Below are positions 42,359 through 52,934 of a DNA stretch of 54,540 nt, one piece after another; the stretch's first letter is position 1; every line of letters starts with the position of its first letter. The translations under genes were made by a program, and so were the position numbers. The notes under the pieces were generated by a model. It saw only the letters and a list, made by a program, of their open reading frames with translations, did no database searches and was not told where the DNA came from. The stretch is from JANMAT01 sp031359995 (GTDB lineage: Bacteria > Actinomycetota > Acidimicrobiia > Acidimicrobiales > Ilumatobacteraceae): positions 1 through 54,540 of the forward strand of contig JANMAT010000073.1 of the NCBI GenBank assembly GCA_031359995.1, in the 5' to 3' direction.

Positions 42359-43449
42359 TCACAGCGCAGCGGCGGCCTGCTCCACGGCGACCACGAGCGC
42401 CGCGGTGCGCTCCGGCCAGTCGCCCTTGAAGCGACGGATGGCCCGGTCGACGCGTCGCAGCACGGTGGCGCCCACGTACCACGAGAGATCTTCGGGCGGT
42501 CGGGTGCACGCCCGCTCGACGGCTCGCAGGATGGCCGCGGCATCGCCGATGTCGCCGGGACGGCCACTGATCACGTTGGTGGCGAAGGCGGCGAGGTCGA
42601 ACGCCGGCGCCGCCGCGCACAGCGTGTCGACATCGACGACGGTCAGTCGCTCGCCATCGGCCAGCAGCTGACCGACGTTGAAGTCGCCGTGGCACGGCCG
42701 ATGGTCGCGGCGACGGGGACGGGGCCGGGTGCGGTGGAGCACGGCCGCGGCCCGCTGCAGCCGCGCACCGAGCTCCGGACGCACGAAGCCGACCAGGGCG
42801 ACGGGACCCTCGGCCATGGCCAGCAGCTCGTCGGGACCGACGACGGCCAGGTCGGCGAGCTCGGCGTCGCGCAGTTGCTCGAGCAGGGCGACCGCCCGCG
42901 GCGCCCACGCCAGGGCATCGCTCCGTTCGAGCGTGCGGCCGGGAACGAGGGTCTGGGCCACCAGCCCGCGTCGGCCATCGACCGCCAGCGGCAGGGCCGT
43001 GGGCACCGCATCGACGGCGAGCTGCATGAGGCGGAAGGAGTCGACAGCGGCGCCCGGTTCGGCGTACAGCTTGACGACGGTCGGTCCGAGCCGCAGCGCG
43101 GCCCGCTGGGTCGGTACCCACGCCAGCCGTTCGCGTGGCGAATGGTGTACGAGGTCGAGGGCGGCGGCGATCGCGTCCGGGTTCCCCAGCAGCGGCAGGG
43201 CGGGGTCATCCGGGTACTGGAACACCTGCTGTGCGTGCGGCGTGGCCGTGACGGCCGCATCGAAGCGCCCCGTGGCGTGGATGCCCTGGAGCTGCACGGT
43301 GATCTGCTCGCCGGGCGTGTAGGCGACGTAGCGGATGCGCACCGTGTCGAACGGCGGGGCGGCGGCCAGGTGGGCGCGCAGGTGCGCCGCCGCCTGCTCC
43401 GGCCGGAGCAGCTCGGTGGCGATCGGGAGTTCCTCGTCGTGGGGGATCG

Positions 43450-43468
<19 letters not shown>
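42359..43468 (-). CDS. Aminoglycoside phosphotransferase-fold (APH) kinase-like protein
   Basis: A 369-residue protein of the APH/choline-kinase fold. The N-lobe has VRIRYVAYTPGEQITVQLQG near 42-62 and VKLYAEPGA near 130, where the lysine would bind ATP. The C-lobe has the catalytic loop CHGDFNVGQLLADGE near 260-274 (Asp and Asn in place) and the metal-binding VVDVDTL near 278-284. It is set in a glycan locus, so the acceptor may be a sugar or glycolipid and not a drug; resistance is not implied. It is the only minus-strand gene among the plus-strand glycan genes. Its start overlaps the start of the divergent glycosyltransferase by 19 bp, and one of the two starts may lie further in. Confidence 0.78.
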
Positions 43469-44548
<1,080 letters not shown>

Positions 44549-44556
<8 letters not shown>

Positions 44557-45841
44557 TCGTTCGGTTGCGTATGTGCTGAAGGGCTACCCGCGCATGTCGG
44601 AGCTCTTCATCGCGAGCGAGGTGGCGCGCCTCGAGCACCTCGGTGTCGACATGCGCATCTACGTGCTGAAGACGCGTGACGAGGACCGCCAGCACCCGGT
44701 GGTGGCCCGCATCAAGGCGGCCCCCTTCTACATGCCTGACACGACCTCGTTGAGCGACACGTCGCTGGTGCACTGGCTGGGCGACAACTTCGGGCTGTTC
44801 CGGGCCGCCGTCGGGCGCGAGCTCAGGCGCCGCCCGTGGCGGGTGGCCCGCGCCACCGGAATGGCCCTGGCCCAATGCGTGCGGGCCCGCAAGGGATGGA
44901 AGCCCCGCAAGATCTACGTGAAGGAGCTGCTGCAGGCCATCGCGCTGGCCGACGAGCTCACCCACGCCCCCGAGGTGATGCGGCTGCACGGCCACTTCGC
45001 TCACGGCACCACCACCGTCACGTGGCTGTGCGCCACCATCACGGGTCTGCCCTTCTCGTTCACCGGGCACGCCAAGGACATCTACCAGTCGTCGCTGAAC
45101 CCGGCCGGGCTGCTCGAGCGCAAGATGCGGGCCGCGGAGTTCGTGGTCACCTGCACCGACGCCAACCGCGAGCACCTGGAGGCCGTCGCCCCCGGTGTGC
45201 CGGTGCACGTCGTGTACCACGGCCTCAACGCCGACTTCGCCCCCCTCGCCGCCGGCGTCGGCGATCTGGAGCCGCCCGTGCGGCTGCGGGTCATCAGCGT
45301 GGGTCGTCTCGTCGAGAAGAAGGGCTTCGACGTGCTGGTGGAGGCGGTGGCGCTGCTGCGCGAGCGCGGCGTGGAGCTCGAGGTGGGGATCGCCGGGGAG
45401 GAGGGCGACCACGCCGATGTCGTGCGCCGACTGGTGCACGAGCGCGACCTGGCCGACACGATCACGTTCCTCGGTCCGCTCTCGCAGGCCGAGCTGTTCG
45501 CCGAGTACCGCCGCTCCAGCGTGTTCACGTTGGCGTGCCGCGTCACCGACGACGGCGACCGGGACGGCATCCCCAACGTGATGATGGAGGCCATGGCCGC
45601 CGGCGTGCCCGTGGTGACCACGCGCGTGTCGGGCATCCCCGAGCTGGTGGCGGACGGACACAACGGCCTGCTGGTCGAGCCCGAGTCGCCGGCGGCGCTG
45701 GCCGACGCCCTGTGGCGCGTGGCCAAGGATCCGGCCCTGGCCGAGCGGCTCGGTCGGGCGGGCCGCGCCACCATCGACGAGCGCTTCGACGGCGAGTGGC
45801 TGGCCACCCGCATGGCCACGTTGTTCGGCGTGGCGCCGTGA
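44549..45841 (+). CDS. Glycosyltransferase family 4 (WcaL-like)
   Basis: A 430-residue paralogue of the upstream GT4. It begins VAYVLKGYPRMSELFIASEVARLEHLG (in parts), the WcaL-type donor-strand motif. It has GHFAHGTTTV near 150 and FSFTGHAKDIYQ near 170. The nucleotide-sugar site includes SVGRLVEKKGFDVLVEA near 251 and DRDGIPNVMMEAMAAGVPVVTT near 335-356. GGAGAAG precedes the ATG. Its stop overlaps the next start as GTGA. The two GT4 enzymes with different acceptor halves suggest successive sugar additions. Confidence 0.9.
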
Positions 45842-47721
45842 CCATGACCGCTCCCGCCGGGCCGCGGCCGCGCGACCTGGTGTGCGTGATCGACCACTTG
45901 CACCGCGATCTGGGTCGGGCCGACGATGCCCGGGTGGGGCGCTTCACCCACGCCGGTGTCCGCCTGGACCTGGGAGCCCGTCCCGATTGGCTCCACGACG
46001 GTCTGGCCGACGACGAGGAGTGGCGCATCGAGTGGGTGAAGCTCTACGAGGGCCTCGACCTCGCCCACGCCTATGCGGCGACCGGCGACCGCTCGTACGC
46101 GACGGCGTGGGAGGACCTCGTGGTGGCGTTCTGCGCCCAGGTGCCCGTGGGTCACGATTCGTCCGACGTGTCGGCCCGGCGCATCCAGAACTGGGTGTAC
46201 GCCTGGCAGCGCATGGCGGCGGCCACCGGGCCAGGCGCCGACGTGCTGGCGCCGGCGGCGCAGGACACGATCGTCGCCCGCCTGCGGGCCGACGTGGACC
46301 ACCTGCGCTTGCATCTGACCGCTGAGCGCAACCACCGCACCCTCGAGCTGTACGCCCTGCTGGTGACCGCGCTGGCCCTGCCCGAAGCCCTCGATGTCGA
46401 CGGCGAGCTGTCGCGTTTCGCCTTCGCCGAGCTGCAGGCCAACGCGCTCACCGACATCTGGACCGACGGCACCCACCGCGAATGCTCGACCGACTACCAC
46501 CACATCGTGCTGCGGTCGTTCCTGGGCACCATCGCCAACGCCCGTCGCGTCGGCACGGTGCTGAGCGACGCGTTTCTCGTTCGCGTCGAGGCGGCGGTCG
46601 AGTGGGCCATGCACGTGCAGCGCCCCGACGGCACCATCCCGTCGTTCTCCGACGGCGACAACGGCGACTTCCGTGACGTGCTCACCATGGCCGCCGATCT
46701 GTTCGACCGCGACGACGTTCGCTGGGTGGCCACCGGCGGTCGAGAGGGCTCGGCCCCGACGATCACCGCGGCCACCTTCCCTGTGGGCGGCTACGTGGCG
46801 CAGCGCAGCGGTTGGGGCACCGAGCGGCCCTACACCGCCGAGCGCTTCGCCCTGCTCGACTGCGGTCCGCTGGGCGACGGTGGCCACGGCCACTACGACC
46901 AGCTCCACGTCGAACTGGTCGACGGCGTGCACGTGCTGGCGGTGGATCCGGGCCGCTACACCTACACCGACGGCCCGTGGCGCCACTGGTTCAAGGGCAC
47001 GGCCGGGCACAACACGGTCACGGTCGACGCTGCCGATCAGACGCCGTACCGGCGGGGCAAGCCCAAGGGGCCCACCTCGATGGCCTCGCTCGTCGCCCGG
47101 CACACGTGCGATCTGGTCGACCTCGTCGAGGCGACGGTGGAGAGCCCGAGCTACGACGCCCGCCACACCCGCCGGCTCGCGTTCTGCGCCGGTACGTACT
47201 GGGTCGTGCACGACCTGTTGCGGGCACCGACCTCGCACCGTTACGAGCTGCGCTGGCACCTGGCCACTGATGCCCTCGACCACGTGCGCATCGAGCACAT
47301 CGGCGGGCTCGCGGTGGTGCACACGCCCCACGCCCGGTTCGTGCTCCAGGGCGCCGACGAGGTGGTGCTGGAGGAGGGCTGGGTGTCGGAGGAGTACGGC
47401 GTGAAGGTGCTGGCCCCCGTGGTGAGGGCGCAGGTCACCGCAACCGACGCCGACCTCGTCACCGTGGTGCTGCCCGGTGACGGTGGCCGCGTGCTGTACG
47501 CCGATGCCGACGAGCACGGTTGCACGGTCGGTGTAGCCGATGTGGATGCGGTGACGGCGCGCCTCGACGTGCTCGTGTGGCCGACCCGGCCGACGATGCT
47601 GCACGCCGGCCGCCTGTGGGGTGCGGCCGCGGCCAGCTGGCACCGTCAGGAGGTCGATGGCACGAGCACGGTCCGCATGCACGGACTCGGCGGCCGCGAC
47701 GAGTGGGCCGGGATCCGATGA
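45838..47721 (+). CDS. Heparinase II/III-family (alginate-lyase-like) protein
   Basis: A 627-residue protein with the two-part form of heparinase II/III polysaccharide lyases. An alpha/alpha-toroid of about 1-300 includes WVKLYEGLDLAHAYAATGD and HLTAERNHRTLELYALLV near 160. The catalytic-site segment THRECSTDYHHIVLRSFLG lies near 215. A beta-sandwich of about 310-627 has GDGGHGHYDQLHVEL near 345 and GTAGHNTVTVDAADQTP near 387, both typical for Hepar_II_III. No signal peptide is seen. In glycan loci of this type it may trim or edit the polymer, possibly inside the cell or exported another way. The GTG at 45838 overlaps the upstream stop; an ATG two codons later is equally good. Confidence 0.85.
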   Translation: MTMTAPAGPRPRDLVCVIDHLHRDLGRADDARVGRFTHAGVRLDLGARPDWLHDGLADDEEWRIEWVKLYEGLDLAHAYAATGDRSYATAWEDLVVAFCAQVPVGHDSSDVSARRIQNWVYAWQRMAAATGPGADVLAPAAQDTIVARLRADVDHLRLHLTAERNHRTLELYALLVTALALPEALDVDGELSRFAFAELQANALTDIWTDGTHRECSTDYHHIVLRSFLGTIANARRVGTVLSDAFLVRVEAAVEWAMHVQRPDGTIPSFSDGDNGDFRDVLTMAADLFDRDDVRWVATGGREGSAPTITAATFPVGGYVAQRSGWGTERPYTAERFALLDCGPLGDGGHGHYDQLHVELVDGVHVLAVDPGRYTYTDGPWRHWFKGTAGHNTVTVDAADQTPYRRGKPKGPTSMASLVARHTCDLVDLVEATVESPSYDARHTRRLAFCAGTYWVVHDLLRAPTSHRYELRWHLATDALDHVRIEHIGGLAVVHTPHARFVLQGADEVVLEEGWVSEEYGVKVLAPVVRAQVTATDADLVTVVLPGDGGRVLYADADEHGCTVGVADVDAVTARLDVLVWPTRPTMLHAGRLWGAAAASWHRQEVDGTSTVRMHGLGGRDEWAGIR

Positions 47722-49034
47722 CGCCGGTCACGACCGCGGCGCTCGCCCCCGACCCGGTGCTCGCTGGGCGCGATCGGCTGCTCGACGCCGACGCCATGGC
47801 CGCCCACCTGTCGCGCCTGCTCGGCACCGACGGACCGATCGCCGTCGCCTCGGCCCGGCTCACGTTGGTGAAGTACCGGTGGGCCGAGAGCCTGCGCGTC
47901 GTGTACGAGCTCGACACCGTGGCGGGCCGCCAGGTCGTGGCCGCCCGTGTGTTCGCGTCGGCCGAGCTGGCCGCCCGGGCCGCCGTCGCCGCCGTCGCCG
48001 CCGGCGTCGCCGCCTGCACCCATGACCCGGCCCGTCACCGCGGCCTGCACGCGGTGGCACTCGATCGCGAGCACGACGCCGTGTGGTTCACCGCTCCCCA
48101 CGACCGCCGCCTGCGCGGGCTCGGTGCGCTCGACACCCCGCTGCCCCATCTCGCGGCGCTGCCCGGCGGCCGGTGGGTCGGCACCGAGCTCGTGCAGTGC
48201 GCACCCGAGCGGTCGGCCACGTTGCGGTGCCTGGACGCCGACGGTGCCACGGTCGGCTACGCCAAGCTCTACCGCCACGCGGCGCAGGCCGCCGATCTGG
48301 CTCGTTGCTACGACCACGTCGTGCGCGGCCTGGCCCTACGGGGGGCCGGGGTGCGCGTGCCGGCCGCGGTCACCCACGACGCCGCCCTCGGCGTGCTCGT
48401 GCTGGAACCGATGGCGGGCGTCGGTTGGAACGAGCTCGAGCCGTCGCGGCTGCCCCTGGTGGCCCGGGTCATCGGCGCGGGCCTGGCCGAGGTGCACGGC
48501 CTCGGTCGACACGGTCGCCCGCCGTTCGAGCGGCACCAGGCCGACAAGGTCGCCCGCTCCGTCGAGCTGCTGGTGGAGGCCCGGCCCGACGTGGCCGAGC
48601 TGGCCCGCGGGGTGGGCGAGCGCCTGGCGGCGACGGTGCCGGTCGCGTCGGCGCCGGTGCTGCTGCACGGCGACGTGCACCCGAAGAACGTGCTCGTCGA
48701 CGGTGACCGCGTGCACCTCATCGACCTCGACCAGGCCGGCTGGGGCAGCGCCGCCGCCGACATGGGCAGCATGATCGCCCGCCTGCGCCACGGCGTGCTG
48801 GTGGGCGAGACCGCCGGCGGCACCGCCGGCCCACTGGCCGCGTCGTTCCTCCACGGCTACGCCACCGTGCGGCCGGTGGTGTCCGCCGCCGAGCTGCGGT
48901 GGCACACCGCCGCCGCGCTGGTGGTGGAGCGGGCCCTGCGCGCCGTCACCCGGCTGCACCCCGCTGGTCTGGCTGTGCTGGCGGGCACGCTCGCCGATGC
49001 CCACGCCGTCCTCGACGGACGCGACGACCTCTGA
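47718..49034 (+). CDS. APH-fold phosphotransferase-like protein
   Basis: A 438-residue kinase-fold protein, distantly like the one at 42359-43468. The N-lobe has RLTLVKYRWAESLRVVYELD near 46-65, comparable to the VRIRYVAYTPGE stretch of its relative. A second substrate-side region has ATLRCLDADGATVGYAKLYRHA near 170 with a candidate ATP lysine. The catalytic loop LLHGDVHPKNVLVDGD near 314-329 and LIDLDQAGWG near 334 carry the expected Asp, Asn and Asp. It lies between the heparinase-like gene and a glycosyltransferase, overlapping both neighbours by 1-4 nt, so it belongs to the glycan pathway. The acceptor is unknown. Confidence 0.8.
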   Translation: MTPVTTAALAPDPVLAGRDRLLDADAMAAHLSRLLGTDGPIAVASARLTLVKYRWAESLRVVYELDTVAGRQVVAARVFASAELAARAAVAAVAAGVAACTHDPARHRGLHAVALDREHDAVWFTAPHDRRLRGLGALDTPLPHLAALPGGRWVGTELVQCAPERSATLRCLDADGATVGYAKLYRHAAQAADLARCYDHVVRGLALRGAGVRVPAAVTHDAALGVLVLEPMAGVGWNELEPSRLPLVARVIGAGLAEVHGLGRHGRPPFERHQADKVARSVELLVEARPDVAELARGVGERLAATVPVASAPVLLHGDVHPKNVLVDGDRVHLIDLDQAGWGSAAADMGSMIARLRHGVLVGETAGGTAGPLAASFLHGYATVRPVVSAAELRWHTAAALVVERALRAVTRLHPAGLAVLAGTLADAHAVLDGRDDL

Positions 49035-49057
49035 TGCCCCCCGTGAAGGAGCCTTGC

Positions 49058-50254
49058 GTGACCACCGCCGACCGACCCCGCCTGCTGTTCTACTGCCAGC
49101 ACGCCGTCGGGCTGGGCCACCTGGCCCGGTCGCTGGCCCTGGCCGACGGCCTCGCCCGCCAGTTCGACGTGCTGCTGCTGAACGGCGGGCGCATGCCGAG
49201 CGGTACCCGCATCCCGGACGGGGTGCAGGTGCTCAACCTGCCGGCGCTGGGGCACGACGAGGTGTTCGACCTCGTGAGCCACGAGCCGGGCATGACCGTC
49301 GACGAGATCGTGGCCATGCGGCCGGGCATGCTGCTCGCCGCCCTGCGTGACCACCGGCCCGAGGTGGTGCTGGTGGAGCTCTTCCCGTTCGGGCGCAAGA
49401 AGTTCCGCTTCGAGCTGCTGCCGTTCCTGGATGCCATCGACGGGCTCGGCGCCGCCCGCCCGCTGGTGGCGTGCAGCCTGCGCGACATCCTCGTCGGCTC
49501 CCGGCGCGACCAGGCCGGCCACGACGAAAAGGCCAGCCGGCTGGCCAACCGCTACTTTGACGCCGTGCTCATGCACGCCGATCCGGCGTTCGCGCGGCTG
49601 AGCGAGTCGTTCGCGCCGGCCACGGCGCTCGAGGTGCCGGTGCACTACACCGGCTTCGTGGCGCCCGAGGCCGCCGCGGTCGATGCTGTCGCCGTCGAGC
49701 GCGAGCGTCGCGTGATCGTGTCGGCCGGTGGCGGTTCGGTGGGCGGCCCGCTCGTGCGCGCCGCGCTGGCCGCCCAGCGCCGCCTGAGGACCGAGGCCGG
49801 CCTGGCGACCACCATCATCACCGGGCCGTTCGCGCCCGACGAGGTGTTCGCCGGAGCGGCGGCGGTCGCGGCGGTCACCGAAAGTCTCACCGTGCTCCGC
49901 CACGTGCCCGACCTGTGCGGCGAGATGCGCCGCAGCGCCGTCACCGTGAGCCAGTGCGGCTACAACACGGCGATGGACATCCTGCGGGCCGGCACGCCGG
50001 CGGTGGTGGTGCCGTATGCCGAGGGCCGCGAGGACGAGCAGCGGCGCCGCGTCGAGCGGCTGGAGCGGCTGGGCGTGCTCAAGGGCATGGACCCCGGTGT
50101 GCTCGACGGCACCACCCTGGCCGATGCGGTGCTCGAGCGCCTCTCGTCGCCGGTGGCACCGGTGATGCTCGACCTCGAAGGTCGCCACCACACGGCCCGC
50201 ATCCTGCGCGACCTGGTGGCCGCGCGCGCCTCGTCGGTGGGTGCGGCCGGATGA
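49058..50254 (+). CDS. Glycosyltransferase family 28-like protein (COG4671-type)
   Basis: A 398-residue relative of the protein at 38732-39916. LLFYCQHAVGLGHLARSLALADGLA near residues 10-34 is the acceptor-domain start; LVELFPFGRKKFRFELL is near 108. The donor domain has VSAGGGSVGGPLV near 223 and VSQCGYNTAMDILRAGTPAVVVPY near 300-323. AAGGAG lies 6 nt before the GTG at 49058, which was preferred over the ATG at 49034 that touches the previous stop. Its end overlaps the deacetylase start as ATGA. It probably adds a sugar to the same glycan. Confidence 0.8.
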   Translation: MTTADRPRLLFYCQHAVGLGHLARSLALADGLARQFDVLLLNGGRMPSGTRIPDGVQVLNLPALGHDEVFDLVSHEPGMTVDEIVAMRPGMLLAALRDHRPEVVLVELFPFGRKKFRFELLPFLDAIDGLGAARPLVACSLRDILVGSRRDQAGHDEKASRLANRYFDAVLMHADPAFARLSESFAPATALEVPVHYTGFVAPEAAAVDAVAVERERRVIVSAGGGSVGGPLVRAALAAQRRLRTEAGLATTIITGPFAPDEVFAGAAAVAAVTESLTVLRHVPDLCGEMRRSAVTVSQCGYNTAMDILRAGTPAVVVPYAEGREDEQRRRVERLERLGVLKGMDPGVLDGTTLADAVLERLSSPVAPVMLDLEGRHHTARILRDLVAARASSVGAAG

Positions 50255-51000
50255 GCGCCTGGCTCGACCCGTTGCGGGCGGCGTTGGCCGAGACGGTCCA
50301 CCCGGTGCGGTTCTTCTTCCGCGACGACGACGGCGGTTGGGACGACGACGCGCTGCACCGCCTGCTCGACCGCTTCGCTGCTCACGGCCTCACCGTGGAC
50401 GTGGCGGTCATCCCCGCCGTGCCCAACGACGTGGCCCGTCTGGCGGAGCGCGTCGTTGCGGGCGAGGCCCGCGTGCACCAGCACGGTTGGGCCCACGTGG
50501 ACCATGGCACCGAAGACCGCAAGTGCGAGTTCGGTGCCGGTCGCCCGACCGAGCACGTCCGTGCTGACCTGGCCGCCGGGCAGGAGCGGATGTGGGCGTG
50601 GTTCGGCGAGCGCTCGCAGCCCATCTTCACACCGCCGTGGAACCGGTGCTCGCCGGCCACGGCCGAGTGCCTGGTCGAGCTCGGCTTCTCGGTGCTGTCG
50701 CGCGAGCAGGGGGCAGAGCCGTTCGGCCTCGATGGCCTGTGCGAGGTGCCGGTCACGTTCGACTGGTTCGGCCCGCGAAAGGGCGTACCCGTCGACCGCT
50801 GGCAACGGGCGCGGGCGCTGGCTGAGCAGGTGCGCGCCCGCCCGGTGGTCGGCGTGATGCTGCACCACGCCGTCACCTCGGCCGACGAGCTCGACGACGT
50901 GGACGCGGTGCTCAAGCTGGTGGCCTCGTCGCCCCACACCCTTCTCAGCACCATCGCGGCCGAGGCCGAGCGCGTGAGCACCCCGCCCGCACGGAGCTGA
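50251..51000 (+). CDS. Polysaccharide deacetylase-family (NodB-like) protein
   Basis: A 249-residue protein of the NodB-type deacetylase superfamily, which removes N- or O-acetyl groups using a metal. VRFFFRDDDGGWDDDALHRLLDRF near residues 19-42 supplies the acidic pair, VAVIPAVPND near 52 follows, and RVHQHGWAHVDHG near 73-85 provides histidines. FTPPWNRCS near 125 and GVMLHHAVTS near 202 match later motifs. It lacks a signal peptide and is shorter than classic NodB proteins. It is the last gene of the plus-strand glycan operon. Confidence 0.82.
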   Translation: MSAWLDPLRAALAETVHPVRFFFRDDDGGWDDDALHRLLDRFAAHGLTVDVAVIPAVPNDVARLAERVVAGEARVHQHGWAHVDHGTEDRKCEFGAGRPTEHVRADLAAGQERMWAWFGERSQPIFTPPWNRCSPATAECLVELGFSVLSREQGAEPFGLDGLCEVPVTFDWFGPRKGVPVDRWQRARALAEQVRARPVVGVMLHHAVTSADELDDVDAVLKLVASSPHTLLSTIAAEAERVSTPPARS

Positions 51001-51042
51001 CGGGGCGCGTCATCGACGGTTCGGGCGCTCGGTGCGCCGGGA

Positions 51043-51678
51043 TCACCTGCCGGGCTGGGGCAGCACGCGCAGGTAGGGCTTCACCGTGGTCCAGCCCTGG
51101 GGGAACTTCACCTTGGCATCCTCGTCGGACACGGCGGCGCCGATGATCACGTCGTCGCCGTCCTTCCAGTTGACCGGGGTGGCCACCGAGTACTTCGAGG
51201 TGAGCTGCAGCGAGTCGATGACCCGGAGGATCTCGTCGAAGTTGCGGCCGGTGGAGGCCGGGTAGGTGATGGTGAGCTTCACCTTCTTATCGGGTCCGAT
51301 GACGAACACCGACCGCACCGTCAGGGTGTCGTTGGCGTTCGGGTGGATCATGTCGTAGAGCCCCGCGACCTTGCGGTCGGGATCGCCGATCATGGGGAAG
51401 TTCACGGGGGTGCCCTGGGTCTCGGCGATGTCGCTCTCCCACTTCAGGTGGGAGTCGACCGGGTCGACCGACAGGCCGATCACCTTGACGTTGCGCGTGT
51501 CGAACTCGCCCTTGATCTTGGCGACGTAGCCGAGCTCGGTGGTGCAGACCGGGGTGAAGTCCTTGGGGTGGGAGAACAGCACGCCCCACGAGTCGCCGAG
51601 CCACTCGTGGAAGTTGAGGGTGCCCTGGGTGGTGTCGGCGGTGAAGTCGGGAGCGACGTCACCGAGGCGGATCGCCAT
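51043..51678 (-). CDS. 1-Cys peroxiredoxin (Prx6 type)
   Basis: A 211-residue thiol peroxidase. The peroxidatic cysteine is residue 45 in SHPKDFTPVCTTELGYVAK; it is the only cysteine in the protein, so this is a 1-Cys enzyme. GLSVDPVDSHLKWESDI near 68 and FPMIGDPDRKVAGLYDMI near 94 are typical of the Prx6 subgroup, and the length with its C-terminal dimer extension (VNWKDGDDVII near 168) fits. It reduces hydrogen peroxide and organic peroxides in the cytosol. GGAGG lies 8 nt before the ATG. It diverges from the sigma-factor gene across an AT-richer 213-bp region. Confidence 0.95.
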   Translation of the reverse strand: MAIRLGDVAPDFTADTTQGTLNFHEWLGDSWGVLFSHPKDFTPVCTTELGYVAKIKGEFDTRNVKVIGLSVDPVDSHLKWESDIAETQGTPVNFPMIGDPDRKVAGLYDMIHPNANDTLTVRSVFVIGPDKKVKLTITYPASTGRNFDEILRVIDSLQLTSKYSVATPVNWKDGDDVIIGAAVSDEDAKVKFPQGWTTVKPYLRVLPQPGR

Positions 51679-51787
51679 GGTCTTGCCTCCTGCGGAAGGT
51701 GTGGTCCAGGCATTCTGGCCTAATGCCGACCGATCGTGTCGACTTTGAACCTTAGTTAAGATTGCTTAGCGAATACTTTGGCCCCTC

Positions 51788-51816
51788 TTGCGTAAGAGCA
51801 CATCAAGTGTTAGCTT
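51788..51816 (+). promoter_or_regulatory. Candidate promoter of the FliA/WhiG-type sigma gene
   Basis: TTGCGT (51788-51793) and TAGCTT (51811-51816) are 17 nt apart in the AT-richer 213-bp region between the divergent peroxiredoxin and sigma genes. They lie 75 bp before the ATG. No other strong sites are seen there. Confidence 0.35.
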
Positions 51817-51891
51817 CCTCACTGCAAGCGTTCACCGTTCAGGGCGGAAGTGGAACCCTCCTGACAACTCAAGGGCGAGGACGAGGAACTC

Positions 51892-52725
51892 ATGGGGCGG
51901 ATCCAGGAGATCGACGAATACCTCCCGCTGGTGGAGCAGATCGTGGCGCAGGTCGCGATCAACTTCCCCCGGCACGTGGATCGGGGTGAGCTGGTGCGAG
52001 CCGGCGTCCTCGGTCTCGTGGAGGCGGCACACCGTTTTGACGATACCCGGGGCGTACCGTTCGACCGGTTCGCCGCCCTACGCATCCGGGGGGCCATCCT
52101 CGATGCCGTGCGGGCCGCCGACTGGGCGCCCCGCTCCGTGCGGGCCCTGGCCCGCCGGGTCGACGCCACCGAGCAGGAGCTGGCCAATCGGCTGAGCCGC
52201 ATGCCGTCGGCCGAGGAGCTGGCCGATGCGACCGGCACGTCGGTCGAGGACCTGCGTGGTCTCCGGGACCGTGTGTTCCGGTCGGTCGTGCTCACGCTTG
52301 ACTACCGCGCCGGCGCCGACGACCCGGACATGACGCTGGGCGACATGCTCTCCGACCGCACGGCACCCGAGCCCGACGAGGAGCTGGAGACCCGTGAGCT
52401 CCTCTCGTACCTGCGTGACGCGGTGTGCCTGCTGCCCGAACGGCACCGCATCGTCGTGGTCGGCTACTTCCTGGAGGGTCGCTCGTCGGACGAGCTGGCC
52501 CGCCTGCTCGGTGTGACCGAGAGCCGGGTGTCGCAGTTGCGCTCCGAGGCGCTGCTCATGCTGCGCGAGGGCATCGAGGCGCAGTACCAGCCGGGCGACC
52601 GCCAGGCCGATGTCCCCATGCCCGGCCGCGTCGGCCGCCGCAAGACGGCCTACGCCGCGGCGATCAGCTCCAGCTCGCGCTGGCAGGACCGCCTCACGAT
52701 GATGGCGGCGGCGGCCACCGCCTGA
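51892..52725 (+). CDS. RNA polymerase sigma factor of the FliA/WhiG group
   Basis: A 277-residue group 3 sigma factor. Region 2 is about 8-80 (LVEQIVAQVAINFPRHVDRGELVRAGVLGLVEAAHRFD, in parts, then FDRFAALRIRGAILDAVRAADW), where RGAILDxxRxxDW is the FliA/WhiG hallmark. Region 3 is about 85-160 and region 4 about 165-235, with LLPERHRIVVVGYFLEGRSSDELARLLGVTESRVSQL in parts. It ends in a Ser/Ala-rich tail of about 40 residues. FliA controls flagellar genes and WhiG sporulation. The FlgN-like neighbour favours a motility role. GAGGA precedes the ATG. Confidence 0.9.
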   Translation: MGRIQEIDEYLPLVEQIVAQVAINFPRHVDRGELVRAGVLGLVEAAHRFDDTRGVPFDRFAALRIRGAILDAVRAADWAPRSVRALARRVDATEQELANRLSRMPSAEELADATGTSVEDLRGLRDRVFRSVVLTLDYRAGADDPDMTLGDMLSDRTAPEPDEELETRELLSYLRDAVCLLPERHRIVVVGYFLEGRSSDELARLLGVTESRVSQLRSEALLMLREGIEAQYQPGDRQADVPMPGRVGRRKTAYAAAISSSSRWQDRLTMMAAAATA

Positions 52726-52743
52726 TCGTCGTCCCCCGCCGAC

Positions 52744-52757
52744 GGGCCGCTCGGCCC
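52744..52757 (+). terminator. Short hairpin after the sigma gene
   Basis: GGGCC-GCTC-GGCCC, a 5-bp stem with a 4-nt loop, lies 18 nt after the stop codon. It is weak but suitably placed between convergent genes. Confidence 0.35.
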
Positions 52758-52934
52758 ATCGGTCGCACGAAAGAGATCTCGGTCTGCGCCGCCCGGTGGA
52801 GGACTCGCAGGTTCGGTACCCCCGGCAGTTGCTCGAACGCCTTGCCGGGCGGCGCGCCCAGGTCTCGGAAGGCTTCTCGGGCCTGCCAGGAGAACGGCAC
52901 TGCTCCCGGCGGGCCCGAGCTTTCGCGTTCGGGC

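Noticed and set aside
51730..51780. IdeR/Fur-type box in the AT-rich region between peroxiredoxin and sigma gene
   Set aside because: TTAG occurs twice as a direct repeat, but there is no inverted symmetry matching the known iron box.
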